A stretch of 64,000 nt of DNA from Saururus chinensis (lineage: Eukaryota > Streptophyta > Magnoliopsida > Piperales > Saururaceae): NCBI GenBank assembly GCA_035235625.1, contig CP141141.1, forward strand, positions 17,357,968 to 17,421,967, written 5' to 3'. The notes beneath the pieces were generated by a model. The model was given only the letters and a program-made list of their open reading frames with translations, had not been told where the DNA came from and did not search any database. The position numbers and the translations under genes were made by a program. Shown here in pieces: positions 24,609 through 37,031 of this stretch (its first letter is position 1; each line of letters starts with the position of its first letter).

Positions 24609-25905
24609 GTCACACCCCGCCACACTCCCCTTGACTTGAACCAGGTCTAAGAAGGAGGGATGCAACGCGATGGTGCGGAATTGAGGAAAACTGATCCATC
24701 CTGGGTTTTTCTCGTCGAAGTACACAGTGTGTGCCCTTTGTGCAAAAGTAAATGAATGAAGGTAAAAGAGATTAATTAACAATTTTAGAGCAACACAAAT
24801 TGACTTGAGGCCTGGCTATTAGCTGCTCAGGGTTTGTGATGAGGATATTCCTAAGAGAGCCTCACAAACTCGGTATGATGATTACTAGTTCCAATGGATG
24901 TCTTTTGGCCTCACAAATACCTTGTAGCAGGTATTGATGTGATGAATGCGGTGATCAAAAGTTTTTGGATAGATTTGTCATGATAATTGATGACAACATC
25001 TTATTGTATTTGAAGGGTTATGATTCCTTCATTTTATACCACCCAGAAAAAGGTCAACATCATGGTGTATTCAATGAGTAGAAAATCTAAGGATTTTGCC
25101 TCCATATGATAGGGTGTGAGTATAGACTCATTGAATGAGATGTGCGGGTGATTTTTAGTTGAGAGTGTGAAGAGAGACATCAGTGAATGTGTTTGTCTGA
25201 TGCTTGACTTGTTAGTGTATTAAGTCAGGGCATCTGAAACTGCCATGATGCCTACATTATGTGGAGATTCTAGAGAAGAAGTGAGCACTCGTTATGATGG
25301 ATTTTATTATAAGTTGCCTCATTCGTGGAAGAGGCATGAGACCGATGACTAGTCCAAAAGGAGGATTTAGATGCTCAAGGATTGTTGAGAGCTTGTGCCT
25401 TAGATTGGAAAGTCTTGTTGGAGCAGCACTTGCCATGGATTTGAGTTTGTTATTTTAACAACTCACTTTGGCATTTGGATGACCCTTCCAAAGCCTTGTA
25501 TGAAAGGACATTTGATTTGTCGTCTTGTTGGGTTGAGGTAAGTGAGTTGTAGATGCTCAAATATAAATTGTATGCCACTATACAGACAAGTTGAAGTTAG
25601 CCAGGCAAGAGCTTTAGACAGCTCCAATGTTGATAGGAGAGTTATGCTAATTGGAGGCAAAGGGATCTCCAATTTGAGTTGAGGAACACTTTAGTCAGAT
25701 CCTTTGAAGGAAGGGGTAAGTTGTGGATAACAAAGGTCATTCTTATGGCAAAGATATTGTGGCAAATATCATACTTCTGAGATGGCAACTTGAGATGTTT
25801 AGGCAGATATGAGAGAGAGAGATACTCCAAGGTATTTGTTGTTTCAGCTCTACATTGTGAGTTGAACTTGAAATTTTGGGGAAATTTTGTTCAAAGGGAA
25901 GAATG
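24609..25905 (+). mobile_element. LTR edge joined to Ty3/gypsy RT and integrase remnants
   Basis: The first 200 bases belong to a minus-strand LTR end. From about 24830 the plus strand shows reverse-transcriptase resemblance (DEDIPK, then MSFGLTN, then an FIDD-like stretch), and from about 25390 integrase resemblance (LPWMEF-like, then ALYERTFDLSSCW). The tail at 25890-25905 is purine-rich (AAAGGGAAGAA) and sits directly before TGTAAGGTCCC, which looks like a polypurine tract and the start of a 3' LTR. It is heavily broken. Confidence 0.65.
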
Positions 25906-27128
25906 TAAGGTCCCTAATTTTTCAATGATTTTCAGTGAATTCTTCAGAAAATGTGTGGAAAATCTTCAAGCGTTACACAAACATAGCATAATTCATCATC
26001 TTTCTCTCTTACATCATGCAATCGGATCATTATTGAACATCTAAAATGTTTAATCACATAATCCTAGCAAGTTGCTATTCAAAGCATGTTATCACGAAAT
26101 TGTTAGTTCAAAGTCCCCTACTTCGTAATCCACACGAGTTTGATGGAAAGCACACGATAGTGGCGGCATCAGCAGCAAAAATGGTGACCAAAGTAATCGC
26201 CTATTTGAGAGAGCTATTGTCCCAAGGGTTTAAGGAATGCCAAAAGTATTCATGACAAGACAAGAGTGACAAAAATCTAGGCAGCAAAATCTATGATCCA
26301 CAGTGGCACACTAGGGGTGGCTAGAAGCAAGGTCATGCCAAAAAGAAATTGTAGGTGCAACCGGAAATCAAGAATGGACTAAATAAAGGTCGACAGGTGA
26401 CTAAGAAGCACTCAGATGACCGCAAGACATCAAAATCGGTCACGAAAAACACCCAATGTGGTGATTTCAAGTCATTGATGGCCCACAAAAGAGGCGAAGG
26501 GCGTGAGTATGTGCTTGAGGACATAAGAAAGGTGGAGGAGGGCTTTGGTGGTCAAATGCAGTCGATGGTCAGGAGCGCAAAAGTGACACCTATACCTTGA
26601 AATGCATCCAAGACAACTTGGACGTGTGGAAAAAGGGTAACAAGAGGAGAGAGGGGGTATCGATGGTGGCCTAAGGTCCAAAAAGTGTGAAGGAGACATG
26701 GTCAGGAAATGGTGGTCAACAGAGGTGACAACGACGCCAACAACCACCCACAACCAAAACAATTGGTGTGGGAAGATTGTGCATCTTGCACGACTAAGGG
26801 TGATAGAGCTTGGGCCAAGAAAGGGTGGTCGGACATAGTCCAATGACTGGCGGTAGTCGTAGTAAACAAAAATTAGAGAAGAGGGAGGGTCTGGCAGCAA
26901 TGGCTGAGACCGGCTCTTTGGGGCCAAAAAGCACAGAAAACCCAAAAATAGTGGGATTGACAGACAGACACTCGGTGCAAGAGTGGAGGAGCGAGGGTGA
27001 GGCAAAGAGGGCTCAGGAAGGATGGCCCCACGCCATCATCGATGGGCTAGGGCAGAGCCCATGAAGGCCGGATGGTTGGCAACAACAGTCCAAATGCTCA
27101 AAATAGAAGAATTGTAGGAGGGTCTACT
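25906..27128 (+). mobile_element. Probable 3' LTR of the Ty3/gypsy remnant
   Basis: The segment starts TGTAAGGTCCCTAATTTTTC next to the purine tract at 25890-25905. No right edge or duplication was recognised, and the segment runs to the start of the next element at 27129. No gene is seen. Confidence 0.45.
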
Positions 27129-28110
27129 TGTAATAACCCATATTTTTTGTGGTTTTCTATTTTCTTTCATGGGAGAAATTGATTAATTGTTAGACTTATC
27201 CATTTTTCTTAACAATTGTTTTCTTAGTGTCATGAGTGGGTTTACTTGTAAGTGGAAGGGTTTTGCATGTTTATGAGGGTTGAATACTTAATTTAAGGGT
27301 TGTGGCAGTTAATTAAGGTTTTGACATTTGTTGGAGAACTTTTGGGCGAAAGAGGAGGTCCAGTGTGAATTGAGGGCTTTAGTATGCTTGTGGGGGGCTC
27401 TAGCCCAAGATTGGGCTATGCCATCATGGGCCACCCTTCCCATGCTCCTTCACTTCCGGTCTACTGGCCCCTCTCCCCTCTTCATTTTTTGTTTTGGCCC
27501 AAAACAAACATTGAAGCTTGTGTTTGCCGCAATCGTGAGCCATTTTTGGTCGACCACTACTCTACCACCCCAATCTACCTCCCCACAACTCTTTCCCCTA
27601 TTTAGTACCATTTCACCCTTTCCCAAATATTTTCTTGTCGAAATTGGCCAGGACAACACAATTTTTTTATTGTCTGGTGGCCAGTGTTTGTCACCACCTC
27701 CCTTGTCTCCCTCTCTTCAATGTCGTCCCCATACCCATGCTTCCTGATTTTTTTTTTGTGGTTGTTGGCCTCCCGACCGTGATTAGTGACCTTACTACGT
27801 GGGGGTTTTGGGTTCTGGCAGTCGGTGGCCAATGTTGTCTTAACCTTGACCCCTCCTCAACAACCCTTTTTGGACTTGTTTATGTCCCCGGTTGCTTCTC
27901 ATGCATGTTGTGGGAGGTGTTTGGGTCATTGGGCTCTGCATTGAGACCAACCACAATTAGGGTTTGTTTGGATTGGTGGAAATCGGGAGAAAGGGAAAGA
28001 GAAAGAGAAAGTGAATCCAGGTGAAAGAGAAACAAAGAGATTCTTAAAAAAAATGCACTATTTGGTTGCACAAATGATGTTAGATAAAATTGAAACTTGA
28101 ATCCACAATT

Positions 28111-28274
28111 ATGGTAGTGGTGGTGGAGTTAGCCATGGTGGTGGAGGTGGTAGTGGTGGTGATGACAGTGGTGACGATGGTGGTGGCAATGGCAGTGGCC
28201 GCGGTGATGGTAATGGTGGTGGGGGTGGCAGTAGCAAGGGTAGTAGTGGTGACGGTGGCGGCGATGGTGGTAGT
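28111..28274. repeat. GGT-type microsatellite, part 1
   Basis: This is an impure GGT/GGC/GAT trinucleotide tract. With 30368-30462, 31635-31761 and 37032-37405 it formed one tract of about 745 bases before three LTR insertions split it. Confidence 0.9.
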
Positions 28275-30367
28275 TGTAACGACTGCGAATTACCAGTATG
28301 ATTCCTTGCCTCTAATAAAATAATTTTATGAGTTTTTAGTTATTTTAAATTATTTAGAGGCAAATATTTGAAGAGTTTTTATTGGGCATGATAGAGCTCG
28401 GTGAGACGAGCGTAACGAACCTAAGAACGCATGAAACGGAGGTCTGGAGCGAAAGTTATGACATCGGGAAGCATGCCACATGGGCGGGACCCACTATTAA
28501 AAGTATGAGATAACCTACTCATGTGGGGTTAGTTTTGAAGGGCTCGTTGATACGAGTCCATCGGTATGAAGAACGCACGATTCCGACTTCGGGATAAAAA
28601 GATATCGAAGTTTTAAGTTTGAAAAACAAAAATATATATTAATATATATTTTGCCACGTGGCAGCATCAGAAGCTGACGCATGTCAAACAACTGATGCGC
28701 ATGTTAGAAAGCCGACACACATCAGAGATGTGCGTCAGAATCTGACTCGTGTCTGACACGCGTTAGTAACGCGTCTGACGCGTGACGCATGTTTGACACG
28801 CATCAAACGCGCGTCACTTTTCAATCTCTATATAAACCCTTCGTATCTCATTTTGAAATTCATTCTGAAACTTCTTTCTTTCGCATCTCATTCATTTTAA
28901 CTCCATTTTCTTCCATTTAAAAAGCGTTCTTAGCTAAATCGAGGGTGTTTTACGAATGGAAGTGTCCATTCCTCGAGGTAGGAACCCTATATAGGGGAGG
29001 TTTTGTCCGCCACCTACAGACGCGTGAAGGGTAAAGTGTCTCTCTCTGGGCAAGGGGAGATTCTGTCTGTCGCCTATGGGCGTGTTGTGAGAAAAGTGTC
29101 TCAAGTTAAGGGGAGGTTCTATCCGTAACCTACGAGCACGGAAAGAGAAAATTGTTCCGGGTTAAGGGAAGATTCTGTCTGTAACCTACGAGCACAGAAA
29201 AAGAGTTTCTAGAGTCGATATGAGTCCGTTTTCTTCCGTTCAAGAAGCATTCTTACCTGAATCAAGTGTGACGGACATCATGGAAGGGTTATTTTCTTGG
29301 TTGGAGACCTCTAGAATCCCAGAAGTGGATGTCCAAGTGTGTGGTATCCGGTGTATCATCTTTGAATTCGCACGGAGAGCGAGGTAGGGGCTTTTAGCCT
29401 TTCTTATGGCATGATTATAAACTTTGGTTGTGTTTTTAACTTACTATTTATATGACTCTCGTATGTTATGCGTTAGAGATTATTTTCAAGTTATGATTTA
29501 TGATTTCTGCTTATATGTTCTATATGTCGAATGGTTAATCGTTGAGATAGAATATGATTTATATATCGTATGTATAGCTCTGTTGACTAGTTAAGGGCAC
29601 AAAATTAATCCGGTTTGGAATCGGATGCACTGTACCTATTTTAGCCTAGTGAGCCTCTAACGAAGGGCAAGACCCCTGATTCACCCCTAACGAAGGGCAA
29701 CTATCAAGGCTACACGCGCTAGGGAAGAGAGTATCATGTCTACTCTCTAGATCCCGGCGCCCCATGAGCACGGGTGGCTCTTCTATCCATAAGCACCAAT
29801 TATTTTGACATGATCTGTGGAGGAGTAAGAGGTTTCTGCTTTGTACCCACAACAAATTCATATTATTAATATATATGTATGGGACATTTGTAGCGAGCCG
29901 TGAGAGCTTGCAAACCCTAGAAGCATATTCGATACGTAGGAAGAAGCACTACGGGTGGTTTTGGGTGAGAGGCACACCCTGTTTTTATGAAAAATATTAT
30001 ATATGATATGTGCTGTGAAAATGTCATGTGTTTATTCATGCCTGATCGCATAAACTTCCCTACTGAGTATTTTAAAATACTCACCAGCCCTCAGACTTTA
30101 TAGGACTCGACGAAGCTTAGTGTGCGAGTAGAAGGGCCTACTCCGAAGTTTTAACGATGTGATTTCAAGGATTTCAACCGCACTGAAACGAGTAAGAACT
30201 CTCTTTATTATTTTTCTCTTGTGTGTTTGTACACGGACCGTGATTCTTGTGGATATTATTATTTTATTATCGCATATGGCGAGTGGCTCCAGTCGCAGGC
30301 CCGAGTAAAACTCTGATATTTTTATGAAAAGAAAATTTATATGTTTTTAAAATCCAGGGGTGCGACA
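28275..30367 (+). mobile_element. Family A solo LTR, copy A1
   Basis: The 2093-bp segment begins TGTAACGACTGCG and ends GGGGTGCGACA and is flanked by GTAGT on both sides (28270-28274, 30368-30372). A TATA box (CTCTATATAAACCC, 28825-28838) reads on the plus strand. Near 28400-28620 it shares with the other copies the segment GAGCTCGGTGAGACGAGCG and the GATACGAGTCCA stretch. It has no internal region, and so is a product of LTR-LTR recombination. Just before the TATA box are GACGCG/TCTGAC-type repeats (28660-28815). Confidence 0.9.
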
Positions 30368-30462
30368 GTAGTGGTGGTGGCGGTGGCGGGGCTGGTGGTA
30401 GTGGCGGCGACGGTGATGACGGAGCTGGTGGTGGCAGGTGCGGCAGTGACAGTGGGGGTAGT
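30368..30462. repeat. GGT-type microsatellite, part 2
   Basis: This is a short slice of the GGT tract left between two LTR insertions; it includes the duplicated GTAGT at each end. Confidence 0.88.
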
Positions 30463-31634
30463 TGATCGTTTATAATTAAACCCTTTGCAAGTGTACAAGG
30501 TAATTGTACTAGGATGAGTATTTAAGGGTTGATGAACCTCAGGGACGGATGAATTATTACTAAATCTAAAGTGGAATTTACTGATTGAAAGCTAAAATCA
30601 ACTTAAACTTAAATTAAGTAAAAGAAAGAATCAACTATATCAAAAGTAAGAGATTAATATGATAGAATTTACTTAGGAAATCGAATCCACTATAGAACCA
30701 TAACAATTCCTTAACTTTTAATCTAAATCTAGTGTGAATATGAACAAGTATTCTCAGCTACAAGCTAGAATTACTTCAGAAAGAATCATTAATTAACTTC
30801 CATGACATGAACTATCTTCGACAATAGCACGAATCATCTACACTAAATAGTTATAGGCATGACCCGTCTAATCTTAGTATAACTCATCCAAGTCATTAAT
30901 TATCTGAACATTAAAACTATTGTATGACCATCTCATCTAAATCACAGAAATTAGAATTGATGCAAATATCAAAACCACATCAATCTATCATCTACAAGAC
31001 AATAAATCAACATAGATTTGAATAAACTTGAAAAGCTCTTCCATTAAAAAGGAAATCCTTATCATACAATTGTCATAATTCACAACTGAGATCTAAATTA
31101 AAAAGAAAAGAAACTGAAACTTATCTATAGCTTCATCAACTCCTAAGTAAAAGAAAAGTTTAGCCTTCCATGGTAGAAGAAAGCACTTGAATCTCCATTG
31201 AAAGCTTTGGCTTCTTTTCCATCATCTTCTTCCTTCTTCTCTTCAGAAAATCTACTTGTTAACCTCTAATTTCGTGCCAAATATGTCTTTATATAGGCAT
31301 AAGATCCGTAAGAAAGAGTCCAATATGAAAAAGAACTCGAAATTGATTGAAATAAGGAAACTGCGCGTTATCCCGTTCGAACGCCCTGCATGCCCATTCG
31401 AACGCCTATACTGCATTTTTCATCAAAATCACGTTATCCCGATCGAACGGTAAGTGAGGCCATTCGAACGCAAATGAAGAATCTGCAAAATAAGCCAATT
31501 TAATTCAAAACATCATGGAAGCTTTTTTAACCTAATTAAATTTAATATATAATTATTTAACTTATATTAACTCTTAAATGAGACTAGACAATAGAATAAT
31601 TAAGGGTAAAATAACGTATAAATTATACTTATCA
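30463..31634 (-). mobile_element. Family B solo LTR, copy B1
   Basis: The 1172-bp segment runs TGATCGTTTATAATT to ATACTTATCA and is flanked by GTAGT (30458-30462, 31635-31639). A TATA-like CCTATATAAAG reads on the minus strand (31287-31297), setting orientation. Upstream of it in that direction lie four copies of a TTCGAACG-type motif. It is very similar to the copy at 43864, especially in the first 600 bases, so both are young, but this one is shorter. It has no coding capacity. Confidence 0.9.
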
Positions 31635-31761
31635 GTAGTGGCAGCAACGGTGGTAGTGGTAGCGGAGGTGGTAGTGGTAGTGGTAGTGGTAGTGGTAGTG
31701 GTAGTGGTAGCGGAGGTGGCAGTGGTGGTGGTGGCGGTAGTGGTGGCGGGGGTGGTGATGG
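31635..31761. repeat. GGT-type microsatellite, part 3
   Basis: This is a slice of the GGT tract between copy B1 and the family A element at 31762. Confidence 0.9.
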
Positions 31762-34229
31762 TGTAACGACCTGACCCGACCCGGGCCCACAAAATCACTG
31801 ATAGGAATTTGAAATTTTCCTTAAGCCAGGAATCATCGTCTGAGTGCGAGAGGTACAACGTTCGCCTACGCACTACGGAGCTTAAAGCTTCCTCGTACGT
31901 AGACTTAGGTTGTAACGACCATTTACACACAACGAAGCTTCATAGTTCGTCGCGTGTAAAACAGAATAAAACATATTATTTATAATGATTTGGATCGGGC
32001 CAACGTTGCCTTGTCGTTGGTTGCCTACGTACGTATTAGATATTATTCCAATACGATCGGACCCGAACGTAGTTCTGCCTAACGGCTACTACACACAACA
32101 AGCATCACAAAATCGTATAACACATGTATCTCCGAATATTTAATCGGAAGTATACAAAAACTCGTCATATATCAAAGTCAAGCGGAAGTTAATAAATTAA
32201 CAGAATCGTACATCTCGCTCTACCACAGAGCGGGATCAAAATCACATACACATATCTCGCTCCATTACTGAATCGAGACTGAGCACATCAACCAGCTCGC
32301 TCTATCACTGAGCTGAGACCTAACACAAACACACATGTCTCGCTCTACCCTAGAGCGAGACCACACACCATGGCATATAAGTACACATTATGGCATATAA
32401 ACACACATCATGGCATCATGGCATATAAACACACATCGTTTTATAATTAAAACGAGAGATCAGAAAAGCTTACTGCCCTCATGACTCATAAGGTAGCGGT
32501 ATTCGAAGTTGCTCGTATGAGCATCCTCCCCTTCAGATCCGAAGATATAGACAGAGCTTCCTCTAGCCTCCATACGTTCTTCGTCTTGCATCGAAAGACT
32601 ACGTATAACGTTTTCCTTGTCGGAGACTCTTCTCGTTTTCTGTGCCGTGAGTGGCGGACAAAACCTCCCATACTTTGGATTACTTCTCTTGATGTAGCCC
32701 GACCACTTTGAACAGAACCCAGTCTTGCTCCGGGCCCATATTTCTTGTTCGGTGCTCGAGGATAACGGGCGGAGCCTCTCCTTGTCTCGGGACATTTCCT
32801 CCTTATATGGTTGCCAGTTCAAAGAATGGACCTCTCCATCGCGTAGAACATACTCGATTTAGTCAAGAACGCCTCTTGGATGGACTAAATCGGAGTCAGG
32901 ATGCTTAAGAACGGGGAGAAAGAAGTTTGTCGATGCTAGAGGACAACGGGCAGAACCTCTCCTTGTCTTGGGGCATTTCTTCCTTATACGGTCTCCGAAT
33001 CGAAGAAAGGACCACTCCATCGCGTAGAACACGCTCGATTAGTAGGAAACGGGTCTTAAACGGCCTTAATCGGCCTCAAAACGGTTAGAAACGGAGGGAG
33101 GGAAAATCTGCTTTGAAAAGAGGAGAAATGGGGGTATTTATAACCCCCGAACCACGCCGAAACCGCGGCTGCGCCGCTGGTTTTGGGCGGCGGCGCCCTG
33201 CATAACGCGTGCGGCTCGCGCCCGCGCATTACGCGGTTCATGACCGCGTGAACCCGCGGCCTGCGCGGAACCGCGGCGCGCGCAAAACCGCAGAGTCCGT
33301 GGTAACGCGAGCGCGCATCGCGCCGCGCGCCGGCTCACCCATTTTCCATTTTTTTATTTTTTTTTAAATACCTTTATACTTCAAACGTGCGTATCTCCCC
33401 ACCCCGGAATCGGATTTGCACGTTCTTGGTACTGTTGGACTCGTATCGACAATCCCTTCGATACAAACCCACTTAAAGCAGCAAATCATACTATTTTCAA
33501 GTGGGTCCCATTTGTTTTCTATGTTTCTCGAGGTCGTAACTTCCAGTCCCGACCTCCGTTTCACACGTTCTTCGAATCGTTACGCTCATTTCTTCGAGCT
33601 CTACTCAAGTACAGAGGTTTCAACTTCCGAAATACTCTAAAACTCCTCTAATGGTTATCTAATTACCTCTAACCTCGTCGGCTAAACGAGATTAGAAAAG
33701 CGGGGTGTTACATTCTTCCCCCCTTCAATGAATTGCGTTCTCGCAATTCGCCCAAACTTACTCTTCGAAACACATCTAATTCAAAACAAATGTCTACTAA
33801 AATCCGATAATTAATCAGATAAGTAATCGTAAACAGAGTGTGATAGATCATAATCAAATAAATCATGTATAAAAGGAATCCAATCTTAAAATTGGATAAC
33901 ACATTCACAAACATAATTTGATAATTTATGATCAGATAAAATATTTTCACAAGGAATCTGACTCTAATTATAAAATCGGATGAATCATATCGTACAAAAT
34001 TCGATACTTAAATCAGAGTCGAATAAGTCATCGTTCAGAAATCAGTTATGTCTTTCAAAATGAGACATATCATTCTTTGAAAATTCAACGAAATCGATCG
34101 TTCCTCAAGATCTGCTAAATCGTTCATAAATGAAATCCGATATTTAATTTCAAAATTGGATAAATCCTTTTTCAGAAATTTTGATGTCACTCAAAATCAG
34201 ACATATCGTTCTTTCGAAATTCGATAAAT

Positions 34230-35390
34230 CAATGAATCAATCAAAATGCCGTGATATCGAACGGCTTACTTCCGTACTCATGGGGCCACGGAAGACAGAA
34301 GGATAGGAGCTTTCCCATGATGCTCCACACCTATGCGTGCCAGAACCGATTGGTTTTCTCGGTGGGTATCTTTATTTAAATCCGCGATACCGAACGGCTT
34401 CATCCGCACTCATGGGGCCACGGAAGACAGAAGGATAGGAGCTTTCCCATGATGCTCCACACCTGTGCACGCCAAAACCAAATTTGGCGGTATCCAGAAT
34501 TGATAGCTTTTGGGCTCTATTCCAAATAACTATCCAGAGAGTCCGAAGACCCAAATCATCGAAATCTTCATCGTCAAATCAAATTTAGAACCATCAAATC
34601 AAACTCAGAACAAACATTTCTGAATAAACCAGATTTGAAACCGAAATTTATTTCAATACACTCGCGGAATCAACCTTGAAGCTATCCACTAACACCTCAT
34701 GTCATATACCACAGGTGTTTAATGGTTTCTTCTTACCAATTCCACAGTGATTGAGATAAATTTACTAAATTTCACATCATGGGATTTGAAATTAAATTTT
34801 ATATCAAATCCATCAGTAGATTCAACCTTAGAGCAATCCACTAACGCGTCATGTCCCATACCATGAGCGGTCAGTGATCACCCCTTGGTAATTCTACCGC
34901 CTTTGAAAATAAATCAATTTCGATAAATAACACAAGTCTAAAAACATACGGTCACATAAGTGTCGTGATACCCCGACTTACACCCGCGCTCATGGGGCAA
35001 CGGGAGACAGAAGGAAAAGGATTTTCCCATGATATCCCAATCCTGTATGCACGCCAGAGACAAATGTTTATGGTACCCGGAATTTTGAAAATCTTTTGTT
35101 TTGAAAAATCATATCGGTAGAATTTACTGCAGAGTTGTCCACTAACACCTCACCTTCTATACCGTGGGTGTTTGATGGTTACTCAGAGGTAGTTCCACCG
35201 TATTTGAAAACAATTTTATTTTTAAATAAAAAATGTCACAGAAATGTCGTGATACCCCGACTTACACCCGCGCTCATGGGGCAACGGGAGACAGAAGGAA
35301 AAGGATTTTCCCATGATATCCCAGTCCTGTATACGCGCCAGAGACAAATGTTTATGGTACCCGGAATTTTCTTATCAAAATAAGCATTTG
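34230..35390. repeat. Interspersed repeats inside the family A element
   Basis: A unit of about 110-130 bases with CTCATGGGGC(C/A)ACGG(A/G)AGACAGAAGG followed by TTTTCCCATGAT or CTTTCCCATGATGC occurs near 34250, 34385, 34965 and 35248. Between these are diverged copies of the next repeat family (TCCACTAACRCSTCAT, near 34690, 34840 and 35130). The two units alternate, which suggests duplication of larger blocks. Confidence 0.85.
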
Positions 35391-35589
35391 TTCGAGAAAA
35401 CAAATGCTATCGAAAGGGTTTAGTTACCCATAGCTCAGAGAAGTTTCTAAAAAGAGGAGATGCTTTTAAAACAAAGTTTCTTAGAAGAAAACTTTTAACA
35501 GAACTTTGGTAAGTCAAACTTTCGGCATACGATTAGGATTTAAAATCACCTACTCCTTGGAAATTCTATCGTAGTTGAAAGCATATTTA

Positions 35590-36215
35590 AAATCAAATTT
35601 TCTTTCAATACCCGAGTAGAATTAACCGTAGGGTTTCCCACTAGTGCTTCATGTCCCATACCATGAGCGGTTAGCGGTTACGCTATGATAATTCTACCGT
35701 CTTTGAAAACATATTTCAAATCAAATTTTATTGAAATACCCGAGTAGAATTAACCGTAGGGTTTTCCACTAATGCTACATGTCCCATACCATGAGCAGTT
35801 AGCGGTTATGCTATGGTAATTCTACCATCTTTGAAAACATATTTGAAAGCAATTTTCATTTCAACACTCAGTAGAATTAATCGGAGAGTTTCCACTAGCG
35901 CTACATGTCCCATACCATGAGCGGTTAGCGGTTACCTCGTGGTAATTCTACCGTCTTTGAAAACATATTTGAAATCGAGTTTTTATTTAAATACCTGAGT
36001 ATAATTAACCGTAGGGTTTTCCACTAGCGCTACATGTCCCATACCATGAGCGGTTAGCGGTTACCTCGTCGTAATTCTACCGTCTTTGAAAACATATTTC
36101 AAATCAAATTTTATTTAAATACCCGAGTAGAATTAACTGTAGAGTTTCCACTAGCGCTACATGTCCCATACCATGAGCGGTTAGCGGTTACGCTTTGGTA
36201 ATTCTACCACGGTTT
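35590..36215. repeat. Five-copy tandem repeat of 125-129 bp
   Basis: The word ATGTCCCATACCATGAGC starts at 35651, 35779, 35904, 36033 and 36161, which gives unit lengths of 128, 125, 129 and 128. Each unit continues with GGTTAGCGGTTA and GTAATTCTACC. The units sit on the polypurine-tract side of the element's inside, a place where large Ty3/gypsy elements often carry tandem repeats. Confidence 0.93.
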
Positions 36216-37031
36216 AAAACACATTGAAATCTAAGTCGTTGAAAACATTTAAAAAGAATCATGTAACGAATTCAAGACAAAATTTTCGATCGAGTCAACC
36301 TCAAAATCAAAATTCAAAAAATCAAGATTTCAGGTTAAATCCAATGCCACACGTGTAAAACAAACTGTCAATTGATTCTCGATAGAAATTGAAATTTGGA
36401 GAAATTCAAATCCGTCTTAAATTCGATGCAACACATGGTGATAAAAATCTCAAATAATTCTTTAATAATAAATTAGATGCACCATATTTAATGCAAAAAT
36501 TCCAAATCAATTCTAATTTAAAAAAATCGACATCTATAAAGTATAAGCTTGCCATCAACCAGATACACCTACACAAGATAAAACTTTAAAATTACTTCTA
36601 ATTAAACAAATTAGAATTTATCATAATTAAAGTTTGAACTATATTACGCTTGCAAAACAAAATTAAGAATCAAAATCTGATATGACTTGTTCATAACAAT
36701 GTATTCAAAATGTTCTTTATTTAAGATCGAAATTCATAAGAATAAAAGTCCATCTTAAATTAAAAATTATCGATGTAAAACAAAAATCCAAAATTAGAGT
36801 TTGTGTTAAATTTGATAATACATAGGCATACCAAAAGGTGAAAATCGGATTTTATTTGAAATCCACAACAACACGTCCAGAAGAGAAATTTAAAGATCAC
36901 AATTCATTTCAAAATAATCAGAACACATTTAAAACAACAATTTCTAATTATAAAACATTATACTCTCGCAGACAGATCAATGCTCCGGTACCAATTGTAA
37001 CGACCCGAGCCGGGCCCACAAAATCACTGCA

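Larger units (their letters stand above)
31762..37031 (-). mobile_element. Family A non-coding LTR retroelement with unequal end repeats
   Basis: The parts are an LTR at 31762-33712 (1951 bp), an inside at 33713-36995, and a short end repeat at 36996-37031 that matches the outer 34 bases of the LTR. GATGG flanks the whole at 31757-31761 and 37032-37036. The element reads leftward: a polypurine tract (AAGGGGGGAAGAA on the minus strand) touches the LTR at 33713, and a primer-binding-like TGGTACCGGAGCATTG lies next to the short repeat (36979-36994). A TATA box (GTTATAAATACC) lies near 33133-33145 on the minus strand. The inside has no gag or pol, only tandem repeats and AT-rich DNA, so the element depends on others. 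It is not whole. Confidence 0.85.

Noticed and set aside
26472-27005. 177-codon minus-strand open frame
   Set aside because: Pro/Ser/Leu-rich without recognisable motifs, in LTR-like DNA, with open frames on the other strand; no support as a gene.
32460-32822. 120-codon minus-strand open frame
   Set aside because: It lies wholly within the family A LTR and has no counterpart open frame in the copy at 48805.
35590-36215. CRISPR-like pattern of regularly spaced repeats
   Set aside because: The units are contiguous 125-129 bp tandem repeats without unique spacers, inside a plant retroelement.
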